Below, in pieces: positions 1 to 11,555 of a DNA stretch of 64,000 bases (the stretch's first letter is position 1; each line of letters opens with the position of its first letter). The stretch spans positions 256,621,187 to 256,685,186 of the forward strand of contig JAUMIR010000001.1 in NCBI GenBank assembly GCA_030847615.1, in the 5' to 3' direction. This DNA is from Gambelia wislizenii. Taxonomy: Eukaryota; Chordata; Lepidosauria; Squamata; Crotaphytidae. Under the pieces are notes generated by a model, which was not told where the DNA came from, did not search any database, and was given only the letters and a program-made list of their open reading frames with translations. A program made the translations under genes and the position numbers.

Positions 1-1034
1 TGTAAGGTGAATGAATATACCACCAAACACAGAGAACAGAGCCTTTCAGCAGCATAAAACAGTCAGCATCTTTGGCAAGAGAATTAAAACAAGTACGTAT
101 GTCCTGTTGGTCCAACTGACTTTGTTGGCTGGAAGCTCCTGCTTGGTCATTTGGATTGGAACCATCAACTGCACATTTGTTTATTCTGTTTGCCTAAAGC
201 AAGGATATACACCATACACCCACTCCAGATGTTGTGGCTCTGCAGCTCCCAGCACCTTTAGTCAGTATAGCTAATGGTGAGGAATGTTGGGAGTTGCAGT
301 TCCAAAGCACCTGGAGGACTGCTCAATTCCCATGCCCTTCCTAAAGATACTTTCATTGTAATTTTAATGGCTTTAACAATGTTTAAATATATGTTTCAGG
401 AAACTCAACTCCAGTTGTCTAAGAAAATAAAAATAAGGAATTATTTAGTGTACTTATATCTCTTTAGGACTGTGACTAAACTACATTTTAAAAGCCTAAA
501 TTCCTCTTGAAGCCATCAAAGAGAATCTTCAAGTTCATTAGATGGTATGGTCTAACTGATATATACATTTCCCTCCTTTCCTACTGGTAGCCATCTTAAT
601 TTCAACTCTTCACAGTGAGTTGGATGGGCATTCACAATACCAGATGACTCACTACCTCAGAGTTCTTGAAAAGAGACAGGTGAAGTCTTTGCGTGAGGAT
701 TGGCACTCCTGTTATGACAGCACTTTCCCCTTCCATTGAGACTTTAACACAGGGATCAGGAATCCAGATGTTGTTAGACTCCAACTCCTATCAGTTCCAG
801 CCAGCACAGGAAATGGTCTAGGATGGTGGGAGTTGTAATCTGCCACCATCTGGTGGGATACAGATTCCCCACCCTTGATTTAATGGCTTAATGGATGTAT
901 TTGGTACAAGCCCCAAACCAATGCAAACATTCTAAAAATATTTACAGAGGCCAGATCATGCACGTTGTAGGCTGTCTTTTAATTCATTTTTAAATGTTAA
1001 CCTTTCTACAAAGAAATGGGATTAAAAGGTTTAC

Positions 1035-1144
1035 CTTCTTAGAATGTGGAATTTGAACTGATATCAGGATCTCATCTGGTTCAAGGGTATTATTTCCAAG
1101 TCCATCAGCAAAAAGGTCACTCACAGGCATGTGTCTTAGTTTCC
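1035..1144 (-). CDS. AOX1: AOX exon 13
   Basis: 110 nt, residues 393-429, encoding FADGLGNNTLEPDEILISVQ followed by IPHSKK. This corresponds to the family's LKPEE/QVLISV segment. The acceptor CTCATTAG and donor GTAAAC fit, and the phase (1 in, 0 out) matches exon 12. The next exon (beginning near WEFVSAF in relatives) was not found in 1-1034 and should lie beyond the left edge. Confidence 0.85.
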
Positions 1145-1374
1145 CTAATGAGGAAAATTAATGTCCATTGTCCACACAAATTAAAAAAAAAAACAAATAC
1201 TGGGCTGCTTAAAGAAAACCCACTGTGACATCTGGACTACAGCCTTTCACACACTTGAAGATGTACAAGTGAAGTGCACACAAATCCTAAGGAATAATGG
1301 TAGAGCTCATTTCTACATCATTCAAAAGAAGTAAATATGTTTTTGGAGTCTCACTGGCACCCCTACATTTAATA

Positions 1375-1754
1375 TACAGTTGGATCCCTGTATCCGTGGA
1401 GATTTGGTTACTGGACTTACTGTGGATACCAGAAACCGCGGATAACAGCCACCACTATTAAAAGTAATGGACTTCTCCTGAGCTGTCAGATATCTTCTTT
1501 TTGTCTTTCCTTCCCCTGTTTTGTATTGTTTGTATGTTTGACCTGTTGAATAAACTTTATAAGCTGAAAAAAAAGTAATGGACTTCTGGTAAAAAAATAC
1601 CACAGAGTTGCCCTGGAGGACCTAGAATATGTCTAGAGAGGATGCCTCTCTAGGCATTTTCTAGGATGACTCTATGGTATGCCTCCCTGTTTTGCGTCCT
1701 GTGGATAACTGAAACCACGGATATTGGTTCCGTGGATACATGGGTCTGACTGTA
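1375..1754 (+). mobile_element. Pogo/Tigger-like MITE in AOX intron 13
   Basis: Starts TACAGTTGGATCCCTGTATC and ends GGATACATGGGTCTGACTGTA minus its first base; inverted, TA-bounded. Interrupted by a 97-bp retro-insert at 1477. It lies between exons 12 and 13 of AOX (intron 12). Confidence 0.7.
1477..1573 (+). mobile_element. Tiny processed retrocopy with poly(A)
   Basis: 97 bp flanked by a perfect 14-bp direct repeat, AGTAATGGACTTCT (1463-1476 and 1574-1587). The insert ends GAATAAACTTTATAAGCTG then a run of A. That is a polyadenylation signal, a short spacer and a poly(A) tail: the mark of LINE-mediated insertion of the 3' end of a transcript. Source transcript not recognised. Confidence 0.7.
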
Positions 1755-3122
1755 TCTCGAAATGAAAGAGTGTATGGATAGATAGCCAACAGTCTGCTTT
1801 TCAGATAAGATATGCAGACACCAGAAATAGGTTTGCGCATAGACATGTGTCTTCAATTCAGAAAGATAAGGTTGAATTGCATATATGTATCATCACATAG
1901 TCAAGCATGTGATGATAGAAAGTCTGACTTCTTAGACCACATATCTGTTGCATGCTTAGGTGCACATATTCTGGCCATGGGGATCTGAAGCCAGATAATA
2001 CCATAGGTGGGGAGGGAATCAACCTTTCATCACACAATGTAGTTCTTATGAACCATCTAGCCCTCCACACAAACAAGGTGGTAATTTACCCAGGTGGGTA
2101 AGCTTCTGTTGACTCCCATAACATTTCTCCAGTGAGGACCAGTTTTATCTCAGATAAATAACAGGTATATGGGGTGACCTAATACTCTAGATCAGAAGCA
2201 GCCTTTATGAACCTAAGTGATTCCTATAATCCTGGGGGGGGGGTGGAACAGGATCAGACTCAGTATGCAAGGATGGGGAGGTTCAAACCATGGAGGTTGG
2301 AAGATGGGATGTGGAGACAGTTTCCTTTTTTGCTATCAGCAGCAAAGAATCAGATGTCTGTGTCAGAATCACAGGGAGGAGAGAAAGACATTAATCTTGT
2401 TCTCCTCCTAGCAGGTCTGATACAAATCAGTTTCTGCTACTAATAGTGACATTGAATGATCTACAGGAGGACCGCTGAGTAGGGGGAGAGATCAATTGTT
2501 TCTCTGCTGATATTAGAGGCAGTGGAAGAGCTATCTGTTTCTTGCTCCCCAGCCAATGGTTGATCAGTAGGGGGGTTAGGGAAGAGCATGTAGGGTAGTC
2601 TGCACCTCTATAGACTGTAGAGAGAGCAGCCAAGAGCAACCTGTGCCTGTGGGCCACAGGGTTCCTCTACATACTTTAGAGTGAAATGGGAGAGGTCTTG
2701 ATTTCAGTCCTCACTGGAATAGTGGCTTATTTGTAAAAAGAAAGTGCTAGCTCTTTAGAGTTCCTCGCCAAGAAAGGGATTCAGCTTATAAGAATAAGAT
2801 TTGGAGGGAAAATATCAATAGGGCTGCAACCCTAAACTGTTCTGCCAGACAGTAATCCTGACTTCAGCTTTGTGGGGCTTATTTCTGATGAGGATTCCTT
2901 CGCTCATGCTCCCTATGTTCATAGAAAGAAGGAAGAAATATCCTCAAGGGACACAATCATATATATAATAGTATTCCTGGAGTCTGCCCACCTTCCCCAA
3001 ATGCTGCAATTGACTTTTTAGGGATCTCTAGCCAATTGCAAACAAATTAATAATAACACCTGGAAGGTCTGAATTACAGCTAACTGCACTAAATGGCACA
3101 TGAGAACTGTCTTTGATCCTAC
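1755..3122. other. AOX intron 12, unassigned part
   Basis: No exon, repeat end or RNA gene recognised. A short G run at 2235-2243. Ordinary AT-rich intron sequence. Bases 1-1034 (intron 13) likewise hold nothing I can name. Confidence 0.5.
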
Positions 3123-3216
3123 CTTGTGATGCCACACTGAGGATACAGTTGCCAGCTGCTAGGACAGGATTGATGTCAGATGTTGAACTCCTGCTTATGA
3201 TATTTCCTCCAAAAGA
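3123..3216 (-). CDS. AOX1: AOX exon 12
   Basis: 94 nt, residues 362-393. SFGGNIISRSSTSDINPVL is the conserved FAD-contact loop, followed by AGNCILSVASQ. Acceptor TTTGTAG; donor GTAGGA. Confidence 0.92.
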
Positions 3217-3349
3217 CTACAAAAAAGGGAGGGACAATGATGCAGTTAGAAGATAAAAAAGGATAAATGCTTATTAAATTAATAGTAAATAACATTTATT
3301 TCTGAGTAAACACATGATGTGTCACTGATAAAGTTAATCTAAGGCAAAT

Positions 3350-3387
3350 TTGTATGTATGTATGAATGAATGAATGAATGAATGAAT
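3350..3387. repeat. Microsatellite (GTAT)n(GAAT)n
   Basis: TATGTATGTATGAATGAATG continuing with GAATGAAT; intron 11 of AOX. Others seen: (TTTG)n at 8515-8531, (ATC)n(ATT)n at 8598-8630, (AAT)n at 21209-21230, (TTA)n at 39946-39968. Confidence 0.85.
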
Positions 3388-3550
3388 ACATCATTAATGA
3401 TATTTTTTTTTAAAAAAATGGATGGACTCCAGACATCTGCAAGTAGAGTTTCTGTTCTTACAAGAGTAAAACTTGTCTTCTCATCCTAAACCAACATATC
3501 CCTTCTCTAGTATAGTGGGAAATAAAACAGGGATTTGCAGTAGTGTGGGA

Positions 3551-3760
3551 GAGCCAGTATAATGTAGTGGTTTGAGCATTGGACAACAACTCTGGAGACC
3601 AAGATTCAAATCCCTGCTCATTCATAGAAACCTCTGGGTGACCTTGGGCAAGTCATTGTCTCTCAGCATTAGAGGACAGCAAAGGCAAACGCCTGAAAAA
3701 AAATCTGGCCAAGAAAATCCTATGATAGGCTTGTCTTAGAGTAGCCACAAGTTGGAAACA
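3551..3760 (+). mobile_element. Sauria-type SINE
   Basis: tRNA-like head with A-box-like TGTAGTGGTTTGAGC and B-box-like GATTCAAATCC, then GGGTGACCTTGGGCAAGTCA and the start of the BovB-like tail (GTAGCCACAAGTTGGAAAC). The extreme 3' end is truncated. Confidence 0.78.
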
Positions 3761-4085
3761 AGCAGCTGTAGGGCGGGGGCAGTTCAACAGAAAATAGAGA
3801 CTCCTCAGAAGCAGAAGCGCTTTTGCTTGGGAAAGCACTTTCTGGATCCTGCTCCTTGAGGATTATGAATCTTTTATTCCTTTACAATCCTTTATTTTTA
3901 TAATGTTATCCAGAACGTGCATCCAATATATTTACAATGTAATTGCAATGCACTGAATGAATGTTCTGGATAACATTATAGAAATAAAGGATTGTAGGCT
4001 GATCCTACAGCAGTTTCCTGGGTTATTTTTTTTTTTTAAAAAAAGCACCAAAACATGAAAGAGATATTGCAGGTGGATTGTTTAA

Positions 4086-4216
4086 TCGAGGAAGCCACCT
4101 CCTTGAGTTTGCAAAACCTGAACAATGCTGTTAGTAAGAGGTTCTCTTGGAGGTTTCTCCTTCATAGAGTCACCGTAAGTCAAAGTTGACTTGATGGCAA
4201 ATAACAACAAATAACA
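4086..4216 (+). mobile_element. BovB/SINE 3' tail fragment
   Basis: GTTTGCAAAACCTGAACAAT, then TCATAGAGTCACCGTAAGTC and TTGACTTGATGGCAAATAAC, matching the 3' end of BovB at 62400-62520. Inside AOX intron 11. Confidence 0.7.
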
Positions 4217-4926
4217 AAAGTTATCTTTTATTTCTTTACAGAAGGACTGTCACAAAATAGGCACGGTATGAAATCTGGAAATTTTTTCTGGATTGCTGTG
4301 ATAAAGTATATACTTTCTGTTTTTCACACATACATAATGTATTAGTTTTAATATTAAAAAATAAAAATAGATATGCAGAAATATTAATGGGAGTAAAAGA
4401 AAAATAAGGCAAGTGGAACAGCCAAGAGTAATGATTCACTATTTAGGATTTTCTTCTCTTCCCATACTCAACCAAGATGGTTGGAGGTTTGGGGGCTACA
4501 AGAAGGGCTACCCTTTTCTGATCTCTGTTATAAATTAACACATTTATTATGACATCAGCTTTTGGGAACACAGTCCATTTCTCCAGATGCCTGTGATGAA
4601 GTATGTTGCAGTCCAGAAAGGCCCATGCCACAGTAAATTTGTTACACTATAACAGTGCATCTCAAGCTGTTTGATGTGGGGGACTAGCAATTATCCCCGC
4701 TCCCAGTGTGTCAGGGACCGGTACCATATTTGTGCCCAATGGCTACAAATGTTTCTTTCTTTCCTGGAAACTCTTCAGTGCCCAGTGGCTGTTGGCTCAT
4801 TGACTGCCTCTGGTCCAGGGACCATAGTTGGTTCTTACGGTGTCCCAAAACACTTTGTTATTTTTGCTGCAACAAATGATCACAGTTATCCCTCTGCAAA
4901 ACAGTACTTCAGCTAACAAAACATAC

Positions 4927-5078
4927 AGCCACATTCCGGATCTGCTGACCACCCAGGGTTTTTAATTGTTGCAAGAGTGCCCTGAATAGCTTGGTTTTCT
5001 CTGCTGCAAGTTTTGAAACAGCCTTTGTCAGAATATCTTTCACCACTGTCAGGGTACAGGAAGCTCCTAGGATTAGAC
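4927..5078 (-). CDS. AOX1: AOX exon 11
   Basis: 152 nt, residues 311-361. LILGASCTLTVVKDIL and LQQLKTLGGQQIRNVA are FAD-domain signatures; the last binds the FAD pyrophosphate region in relatives. Acceptor TTTTTTCAG, donor GTATGT, phase 0 at the end. Confidence 0.93.
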
Positions 5079-6244
5079 CTGAAAAAAGCAAAATATGAAG
5101 ATAATTTTACAGACATAGGTTTCAGTTTCATTCAGACTATAATCTGTCACTTCTTTAGCAATAAACCAACATGAGGGAAAATAGATTTACTATGTTTACT
5201 TTTTAAAACAGCGGTGGGGAAAGTGCAACTTGCATGCTGCACACTGATCCCAACCCTTTTTTAGCAGCCCCTGAAGCCCCCAGAACATCATGCAGGCCCC
5301 ATAAATTTACCAAAATCTGGGTGATTTTTCACCCCCAGATAGATTAAAAACACTCAAAACAGCTGCAAAAGATGGCTGTCTTATTTCCAGCCCTCCAGCC
5401 TCAACCCCCTAAAAAAGACAATCCAGCCAGGACAGGTTGAAAACAAAAGCAGAAGTGACATCACATCACTTGCGAGCTTATTTTGCACATCAGTGTGGCC
5501 TGCCAGGGATATAGGGTGTGTGGAAAATGCCATTTCCCTTCCTCAAGTTAAAAGTATGAGGCATCTATAGTATTAATGTGTCAGTTTCAAGGTATCTTTA
5601 TAATAGTCTTCTCAGCCTTGTTATCCTGGAGGAATGCTTGAAATAATGTTCAGGTCTCGGGGAACCTCTGCATGAAAATTATTATATCTACAGCTCAATT
5701 AAAAAAATTTCAATTATGATCACTTGGAACCCTAGGGTTGGTTCTAGGGAACACTGGTGGAGAAATCCTGCTTTATAAGGTATATAGATGTAAACCTGTG
5801 TTGCAAAATAATATTTCTGGGGTAGCAGTGATAGTGGGCAGTATTTTGATGAAACGGCAGCTTATCACTTGAAGCAACTAAATTCTGCAGAATTTAGAAT
5901 TTAGAGGTAAAACTGTATTAATATTTTAAATGTTTATTTCAAAGATTCATAGTCTGCTTTTGTGGCCAAGAGATTGCTGGACAGCAAGCCCTACCATTGC
6001 TTGTCATTGGCTGTGTTAGAGCTGATGGGAACTGCAGTCCAAAAGATTTGGAGCACATATATCCCACAGCCCTTCTTCAAGGATATAAAGTCATTAGTGG
6101 AGAAATAAATATCTATGTAGCAATGGCAACACTTTTATTGGTAGTTATAGCATTAAACCAATGCTATTTTCAAAAGAGTCCTAAACACACCCACTTAGAA
6201 GTAAGCTGCCAGAGTTTTAAGTAAATGGGGGTGGGGTGATTATA
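5079..6244. other. AOX intron 10, unassigned part
   Basis: Nothing recognised before the Harbinger-like copy at 6245. The stretches 7028-7756 and 8236-8878 are also unassigned, apart from a half TIR (TTGCCTACACGATGAAAA at 7315) whose partner end was not found. Confidence 0.5.
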
Positions 6245-7027
6245 CGTGTGTGTGTAAAAATCCAGATGAGATTTGGACTACTTCAGTCCAGAGCTGCAGT
6301 GCATACAACTTGGACTATTCTGGCCCAGATTTCAGCACCACACCTTCCAACACCCGAATTTGCGCTGGGTTTTTACTTTTACCACCCATTCATAGCTATT
6401 ATTCATGCTTGACTCTATGCTCTGGGAAAAGCAAAGTCGCAGAGGTAATCACCCTCTCTGAAGCCAGATTGGGTGGCTAGCCTCGTGATGGTGGGGAGGG
6501 GGCCTGATCTGTCTTTATAGAGGGCAACTACAACTGGCACTTTGCTTTTCCCAAGGGATTGTATTCTGGAAAATCAAAGTCCCAGTGGTAGCCACCCTCT
6601 CTGAAGCCAGATCCGGTGGTTAGCCTTGCAGTGGCAGAGCTTACTGGGCATTCTGACCTCAGAGAGAGCAACTACCACTGGGCTCTGCCTTTGGACTGAA
6701 GTGGTGCCGAGGAGGGGCGAAATGGTGGCAGCTCAGGCAATGCTTGTCCTTCCTCTCCTCCCCATCTCTCACCCACCCCCTCTGAGTCCAGTGTGGATGG
6801 ATTGTTCACAAGGCAGTTTTCTCCAGAGTTTCCAGCAAACTCCAGAGAAAACTGCAGTTTTCTAAAACCCAAATTAATGGAGTATTTCCTGAGTCTGGCG
6901 CGAATAAGGCCATACATCCTGTGTCACTATTGCACCAAATTCAGGGGAAAGGCCACACATTGCGTAGCATTATTGGGCCACATTTGGGGAGGGGGGATTA
7001 AGGATTTGTGACTGGTGTAAACAAGCT
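6245..7027 (+). mobile_element. Harbinger-like TIR element, older copy
   Basis: Co-linear with 14179-14967: ATCCAGATGAGATTTGGACT, GGATTGTTCACA and GAATAAGGCCATACATC occur in both, in the same order. The left end has decayed; the right end reads GTAAACAAGCTC. AOX intron 10. Confidence 0.7.
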
Positions 7028-7756
7028 CAAGGACAGGCTGAATCTAGTACCATCAATGTGTGTGTTGCATAAAGCTGCCATACTTTTTGTATAGGGTCAG
7101 GAATCAGAAGGCAGTCTTTCCAAGTATTTTTTTTTTTTGGGGGGGAGGACAAATTAAAGGTGAAGTTTGGCATAAAGTGTTAACATTGGTCACAGAGGGT
7201 TCTTTGTCCAAGTTGTGGTTCCAGCTTCAGAGACTCCTTTTTGCATATATGTAACAGCAAGCTGAACACTTGTTCAACAACCATTCTTGCTCCTCTGCTC
7301 ATGCTTCTTAGGTGTTGCCTACACGATGAAAAAACCCCTCAAAGAATTCGCTAAGAATGCCATTGGTCCTCATGGACGATGGCCCACATTTGCCATATTC
7401 AGAAGGAGGGGGGCTGAAAACTCCACATAGTCCATGATAACTGCTTTCACTGTTTTTCACAATCATTTTGAAAAAGTACGTGAAAATGCGCACATTAGGT
7501 CATCTGTACAAGCAGTTCACAAAAGGGTACTAAAATCAGCTAAAAGCTGATTAGTCAGACCTCGGAGAGGGTGGCTTGCAAGGCAGTGCTTGCAATGCTG
7601 GAGCTGCCATTGTTTGTGCTGGCAAAAAAACAAATGGGGGGAAAGTTTTCAGGACGCAATGCACTTGAGCCTGCAGCTGGCTGCTGCAGGTGGAATCGAG
7701 CCTCAGGAGAAGCCTTTCAAGAGGTGGAGGGCAGCTTGTAGAAACCAGCCTCTCGC

Positions 7757-8235
7757 CCCCCCCCCCCCGGAACAAGCTGCTTTGTGGCGGGCAGCTGGGA
7801 GACTGAATGGCCTCTGCCCCCCCCCATGGGAATGAGCTGTTTTGCGGTGGGTGGCGGGGGTATGAATGGCCTTTGCCCCCCCCCCGGAACAAGCTGCTTT
7901 GCGGTGGGCAGCTGGGGGACTGAATGATCTTTGCCCCCCGGGAATGAGCTGCTTTGAGGTAAGTAGTGGGGGTATGAGTGGCCTTCACCCCCCTGGGAAT
8001 GAGCTGCTTTGCGGCGGGTGGCTGTGGGACTGAACGGCCTTTGCTCCCCCCAGGAACAAGCTGCTTTGCAGTGGGTGGCGTGGTATGAATAGCCTTTGCC
8101 CCCCCCCCGGGAATATGCTGCTTTGCGGCCAGTGGCTGGGGGATTGAATGGCCTTTGCCCCCCCTGGGAACGAGCTGCTTTGCAATGAGAGGTGGGGGTA
8201 TGAATGCCCTTCACCACCACCCCCGGGGCAGCTTT
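7757..8235. repeat. Minisatellite, 53-58-bp unit
   Basis: Eight units, each with (C)n then GGAA(C/T)(A/G)AGCTGCTTTG..GTGGG and TGAATGGCCTTTGCC. Unit starts near 7773, 7831, 7889, 7942, 7998, 8054, 8112 and 8169. Alternate units differ (AACAAGCTG with CTGGGGGACTG; AATGAGCTG with GGGGGTATG), which suggests a two-unit higher order. AOX intron 10. ORFs across it are repeat artefacts. Confidence 0.85.
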
Positions 8236-8878
8236 GCAGAGAGTGTTTTGCTCAGCTCCACCACCACGGGGCCACAAGGCGGACCGGCTGCTGAGCCGGT
8301 GGGTCTTGAGGCGGCCACAAGTGATATGTCCAGTTTACATCACTCGTGGCCACCATTTTTTTCCAGTTGCTCCATGTGAACTGCAAAATCGCTATTTTTT
8401 ACCATCACCCAATTTCGAATGTGTCGTGGGCACAAATGAGCACCGGAGCAAAAGGGAGGTAAGGTGATATTTTCCAGACTTAATTCTCCCATCTAGCTGA
8501 CCCCTTGGTCAATTTTGTTTGTTTGTTTGTTTGGGATATTTGTAGTATATATACACTTATCCATAAATCATTCAATTTCTTTAAAAAGCTTGTACACATC
8601 ATCATCATCATCATTACTATTATTATTATTTGAAACTAGGGGCTTGGGGCACTGTGTTGATAATTTGCTGTCACAACCTAATAGGTGCTGTTCACAGATT
8701 TGTTTTTTTCCAGGCTTAGATTAATACATGCTGGAAGCTTGCAGAAACCCAAGTATCAGAGCTCAGCCTAGGACTAAAGGGTATTGTTCTATTGATCATA
8801 GAGAACATCACCGAACTGTTCCCACTGCTGGTGTATCTGTCAGATGGGATGCAAAAGGGTGAAATGAAGTTTACTGAC

Positions 8879-8971
8879 CATCTTCTGTGTGTTTCACCAC
8901 ATGTAGGTCCAATATTCTGGTAGGTGAGATGACAATTGGATGGAATACGCCTTTAAATTTCATATCAGGTC
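8879..8971 (-). CDS. AOX1: AOX exon 10
   Basis: 93 nt, residues 280-311. Encodes [19 protein letters not shown], the conserved continuation of the FAD domain. Acceptor CTCTTAG. The donor GTCAGT is slightly off consensus, but the phase joins exactly to exon 11. Confidence 0.9.
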
Positions 8972-9577
8972 CTAAGAGGTGGAAAGTAACAGTGAGACTC
9001 AGAGATAAAGGAAAAAGTATTGGTCGTCATTTAAGCAATCTTTGAAGAAAAATTCTGTGTATTAAAAATGTACAAAGTTTGTGCTTCTTCAACTGATAGA
9101 TTGAGCTTACAATATTCAAAAGCTAGGACCAGTGTATTAAAAAGTGGAACAACTCAAAGGAAATAAAAATGCCATTTAAAAAAAAACCAGACTGACATTA
9201 TAGTAAAACGTACCATTTAATGAACAAGACCAAACAAATATGTCTTTGGTTGCTGGCAAAAGCTATACATGGAAAGGAAGTATAGCTATTTCTTGCCCAC
9301 CTAAGAGACCCTTGGCACAACATTCTGAACAGAAGGAATCACCACTGAAAAAGCCCTACTACATGACTTTGCAGATATGATGAAAACAAATGAAGGGCTG
9401 ACCAAGATCTTTTGGTTTCTGAAGCAGAGCAGCAAATGGTGCACACATGCACCCCAGCCAAATCAAAAGTGCTTCATACCCAAAGCCAACCAAGTTAGCT
9501 TGGCAGCTAAGTGGGAAAGAAAATCCCACAATCACTTCTTCCTACCCTGGTAATAAAATAACAAATTAAATTACTAG

Positions 9578-10733
9578 GGTGCCGTTTACATGATGAAAAT
9601 GTAGTGGGAAGAATTCATGTCGATCCCTGGCAGTTTACACGTACATCGGGTCGGGTACATGATTTTCGGAAGGGGGGCCACCTTTTATCCCTCAACCTGC
9701 GGGACTTCCAGTCCTGCAGTTTGTGCCGGTTTTTAAAAATGTCACTGGAGGATTCAGAAAATTGGAAATGTAAACAGCCTGGGACAAAATATCTCGGTAC
9801 TAGGGGATGACCGGAAATGGTGACTGGGGGCGGGCTTAGAGATCAGCGACCAGAAAAGGAGGGGTCAGTCACCCGTTCAACAGATCCAGCCTCACCAGCC
9901 GAAAACAAAGGCATCCCTTCCAGCTGCACGAAGGTTGATGTGTGTGTGTGTGTGTGCGCGCGCGCGTACTCAATCACCTTTTCAAATGGATTTCTACACT
10001 GCAAACCCTTCAGCTTTAACCTCTTCCTCAACTGCATGTTACAGAGAGATCGTGGTGGGCAGAGGGTCGCCCATTCATCCCCTGCCTTGGTCACCTCCCT
10101 AGGTCTGAACAGGCACAGTAAAATATTCCAGCCTCTGAGCGAATGAACACCCTTTAATTCCCTCTCTCTGTGTCTGTGTCTTTCAAAACGCCTGTCTGTA
10201 GCTGGCTTGAAACCTGAACTCTGCAGCTAAATCTCTGCTGTAAGGGTTAATATTTTAAAGAGGCAAGAGGAAACCCAAGTGGCTTGATTTCAAAAGGAAA
10301 GCACTCGGCTTGATTTCAAAAGGAAAGCACTCGTTCGTTCCTGCGTCTGAGCAAAAGATCTCAGTCTGGATCTTTCAAAATGCTTTCTGCCTCTTCTAAA
10401 AGGGTTAACATTTTAAAGAAGCAAGGGGAATACCAAACCTCTGCCCCCCTGTCTCCCCCCCCAGCCAGCCAATAGCATCGTTCGTGGCGCGGAACTCTAA
10501 AGGAAGTGTGTCACCGAGGTTGTGAAAACACGAGTAATCGCATCCTTGATTGACAGCCAAAAAAAAAAAAAAAAACCCTACCTCCCCCGGAGCTTTGGAC
10601 GTGTAAATATCAGTCACGGGACCACCCGGGATATCCAGATCAGTGACATAAATCGTATAAACAGCGAGGGACGGATTCATGATCACAAAGTCACAGTAAG
10701 CACCGCGACAATTTTTGTCGTGTAACTGGCACC
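9578..10733 (+). mobile_element. TIR element with 3-bp target duplication, copy 1
   Basis: Left end GGTGCCGTTTACATGATGAA, right end TTGTCGTGTAACTGGCACC, inverted. TAG flanks both sides (9575-9577, 10734-10736). Contains a (TG)n(CG)n microsatellite at 9938-9967 and a 27-bp tandem duplication at 10279-10332. Its partner at 51404-52525 is in the opposite orientation. AOX intron 9. Confidence 0.75.
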
Positions 10734-10884
10734 TAGGAGTTTGTTACCCTTTCATAATATCCAATAGCTTTTCCCTGAGGTGGCTGCCTGACCCTGCCTA
10801 ATGGTAGGGCTGCTCTGATGAAGGGACACAAAGCATGACTTCATTTTCTGACCTCAAGGCATGCAGTGGAATGGATACTGGTGG

Positions 10885-11220
10885 TTGCTGTTGTGTTTCT
10901 TCAAGTCACTTCCAACTTATGGTGACTCTAAGGCTCCTGGGGATTTTTTCATAAGATTCATTCAGAGGGGGTTTGCCTTTGCCCCTCTCTGAGGCTGAGA
11001 GAGGGACAGGTTGCTTACCTGTAACTGTAGCTTTTCAAGCGGTCATCTGTGAATTCACACAATGGGGACACGAATTACCCATTGTGTGGATTCACAGAGA
11101 CCATGAAGAAGGATGTGACTTGCCCAAGGTCACCCAGTGGGTTTCCATGGCCAAGTGGGGATTCGAACTCTGGTCTCCAAAGTTATAGTTCAGCACTCAA
11201 ACTACTACACCACATTGGTA
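10885..11220 (-). mobile_element. Sauria-type SINE split by mini-DIRS
   Basis: On the minus strand a tRNA-like head (GGTGTAGTAGTTTGAGTGCT, B box AGTTCGAATCC) leads into CACTGGGTGACCTTGGGCAA and ends in a BovB-like tail (TAAGTTGGAAGTGACTTGAA). Interrupted at 11004-11112. Confidence 0.75.
11004..11112 (-). mobile_element. Miniature DIRS, about 109 bp
   Basis: Left DIRS tip (GGACAGGTTGCTTACCTGTA..., to GAATTCACACA) joined within the terminal repeat to the right tip (ACCCATTGTGTGGATTCACA, then GAGACCATGAAGAAGG). All internal sequence is missing. It sits inside a Sauria-type SINE, between GGCTGAGAGAG and TGTGACTTGCCC, which are contiguous in other copies. Confidence 0.75.
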
Positions 11221-11410
11221 CTGCTAGTACCTTAACAAATTCTGCTGAAATTTTATACACAAAATGTGAATGATGCTCTGTTGCTTTTGAAACCTGGGCC
11301 AATAATCAGAGCACCCAGAACTGATTTAATATGAACTGTTGATTTGCTTGCAATAGATCATAGCAAGGAAGCCTTTCTGTTACGTGTGAAATAATACTCT
11401 ATGTACGTAC

Positions 11411-11555
11411 CAACACAAGTATTCCCTACTACAAGAGGTGCTTGTGGGTACTTGGCTTTCAATTCCAGAAGGTCATTTAGATTTACAGGAGAAATCCATG
11501 TTGTTCTTTCTCCATGAAAAATAAGAGTTTGCTCTGTCTGATTTTCAGCCATTTT
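11411..11555 (-). CDS. AOX1: AOX exon 9, FAD-binding motif
   Basis: 145 nt, residues 232-280. FHGERTTWISPVNLNDLLEL is followed by PLVVGNTCVG (about 270-280), the FAD-binding loop of the vanillyl-alcohol-oxidase-type fold. Acceptor CTTCCAG; donor GTACGT. Confidence 0.93.

Noticed and set aside
1322..1603. Minus-strand text GSNCILNVGV resembling an AOX segment
   Set aside because: It overlaps a pogo-like terminal repeat, and the true exon with AGNCILSVAS is at 3123-3216 with proper splice sites.
3551..3640. Functional tRNA gene
   Set aside because: A and B boxes are present but the sequence does not fold as a full tRNA and continues into a SINE body.
7551..8277. ORFs of 145 and 186 codons, minus strand
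   Set aside because: They run across the 57-bp minisatellite; repetitive translation and no family resemblance.
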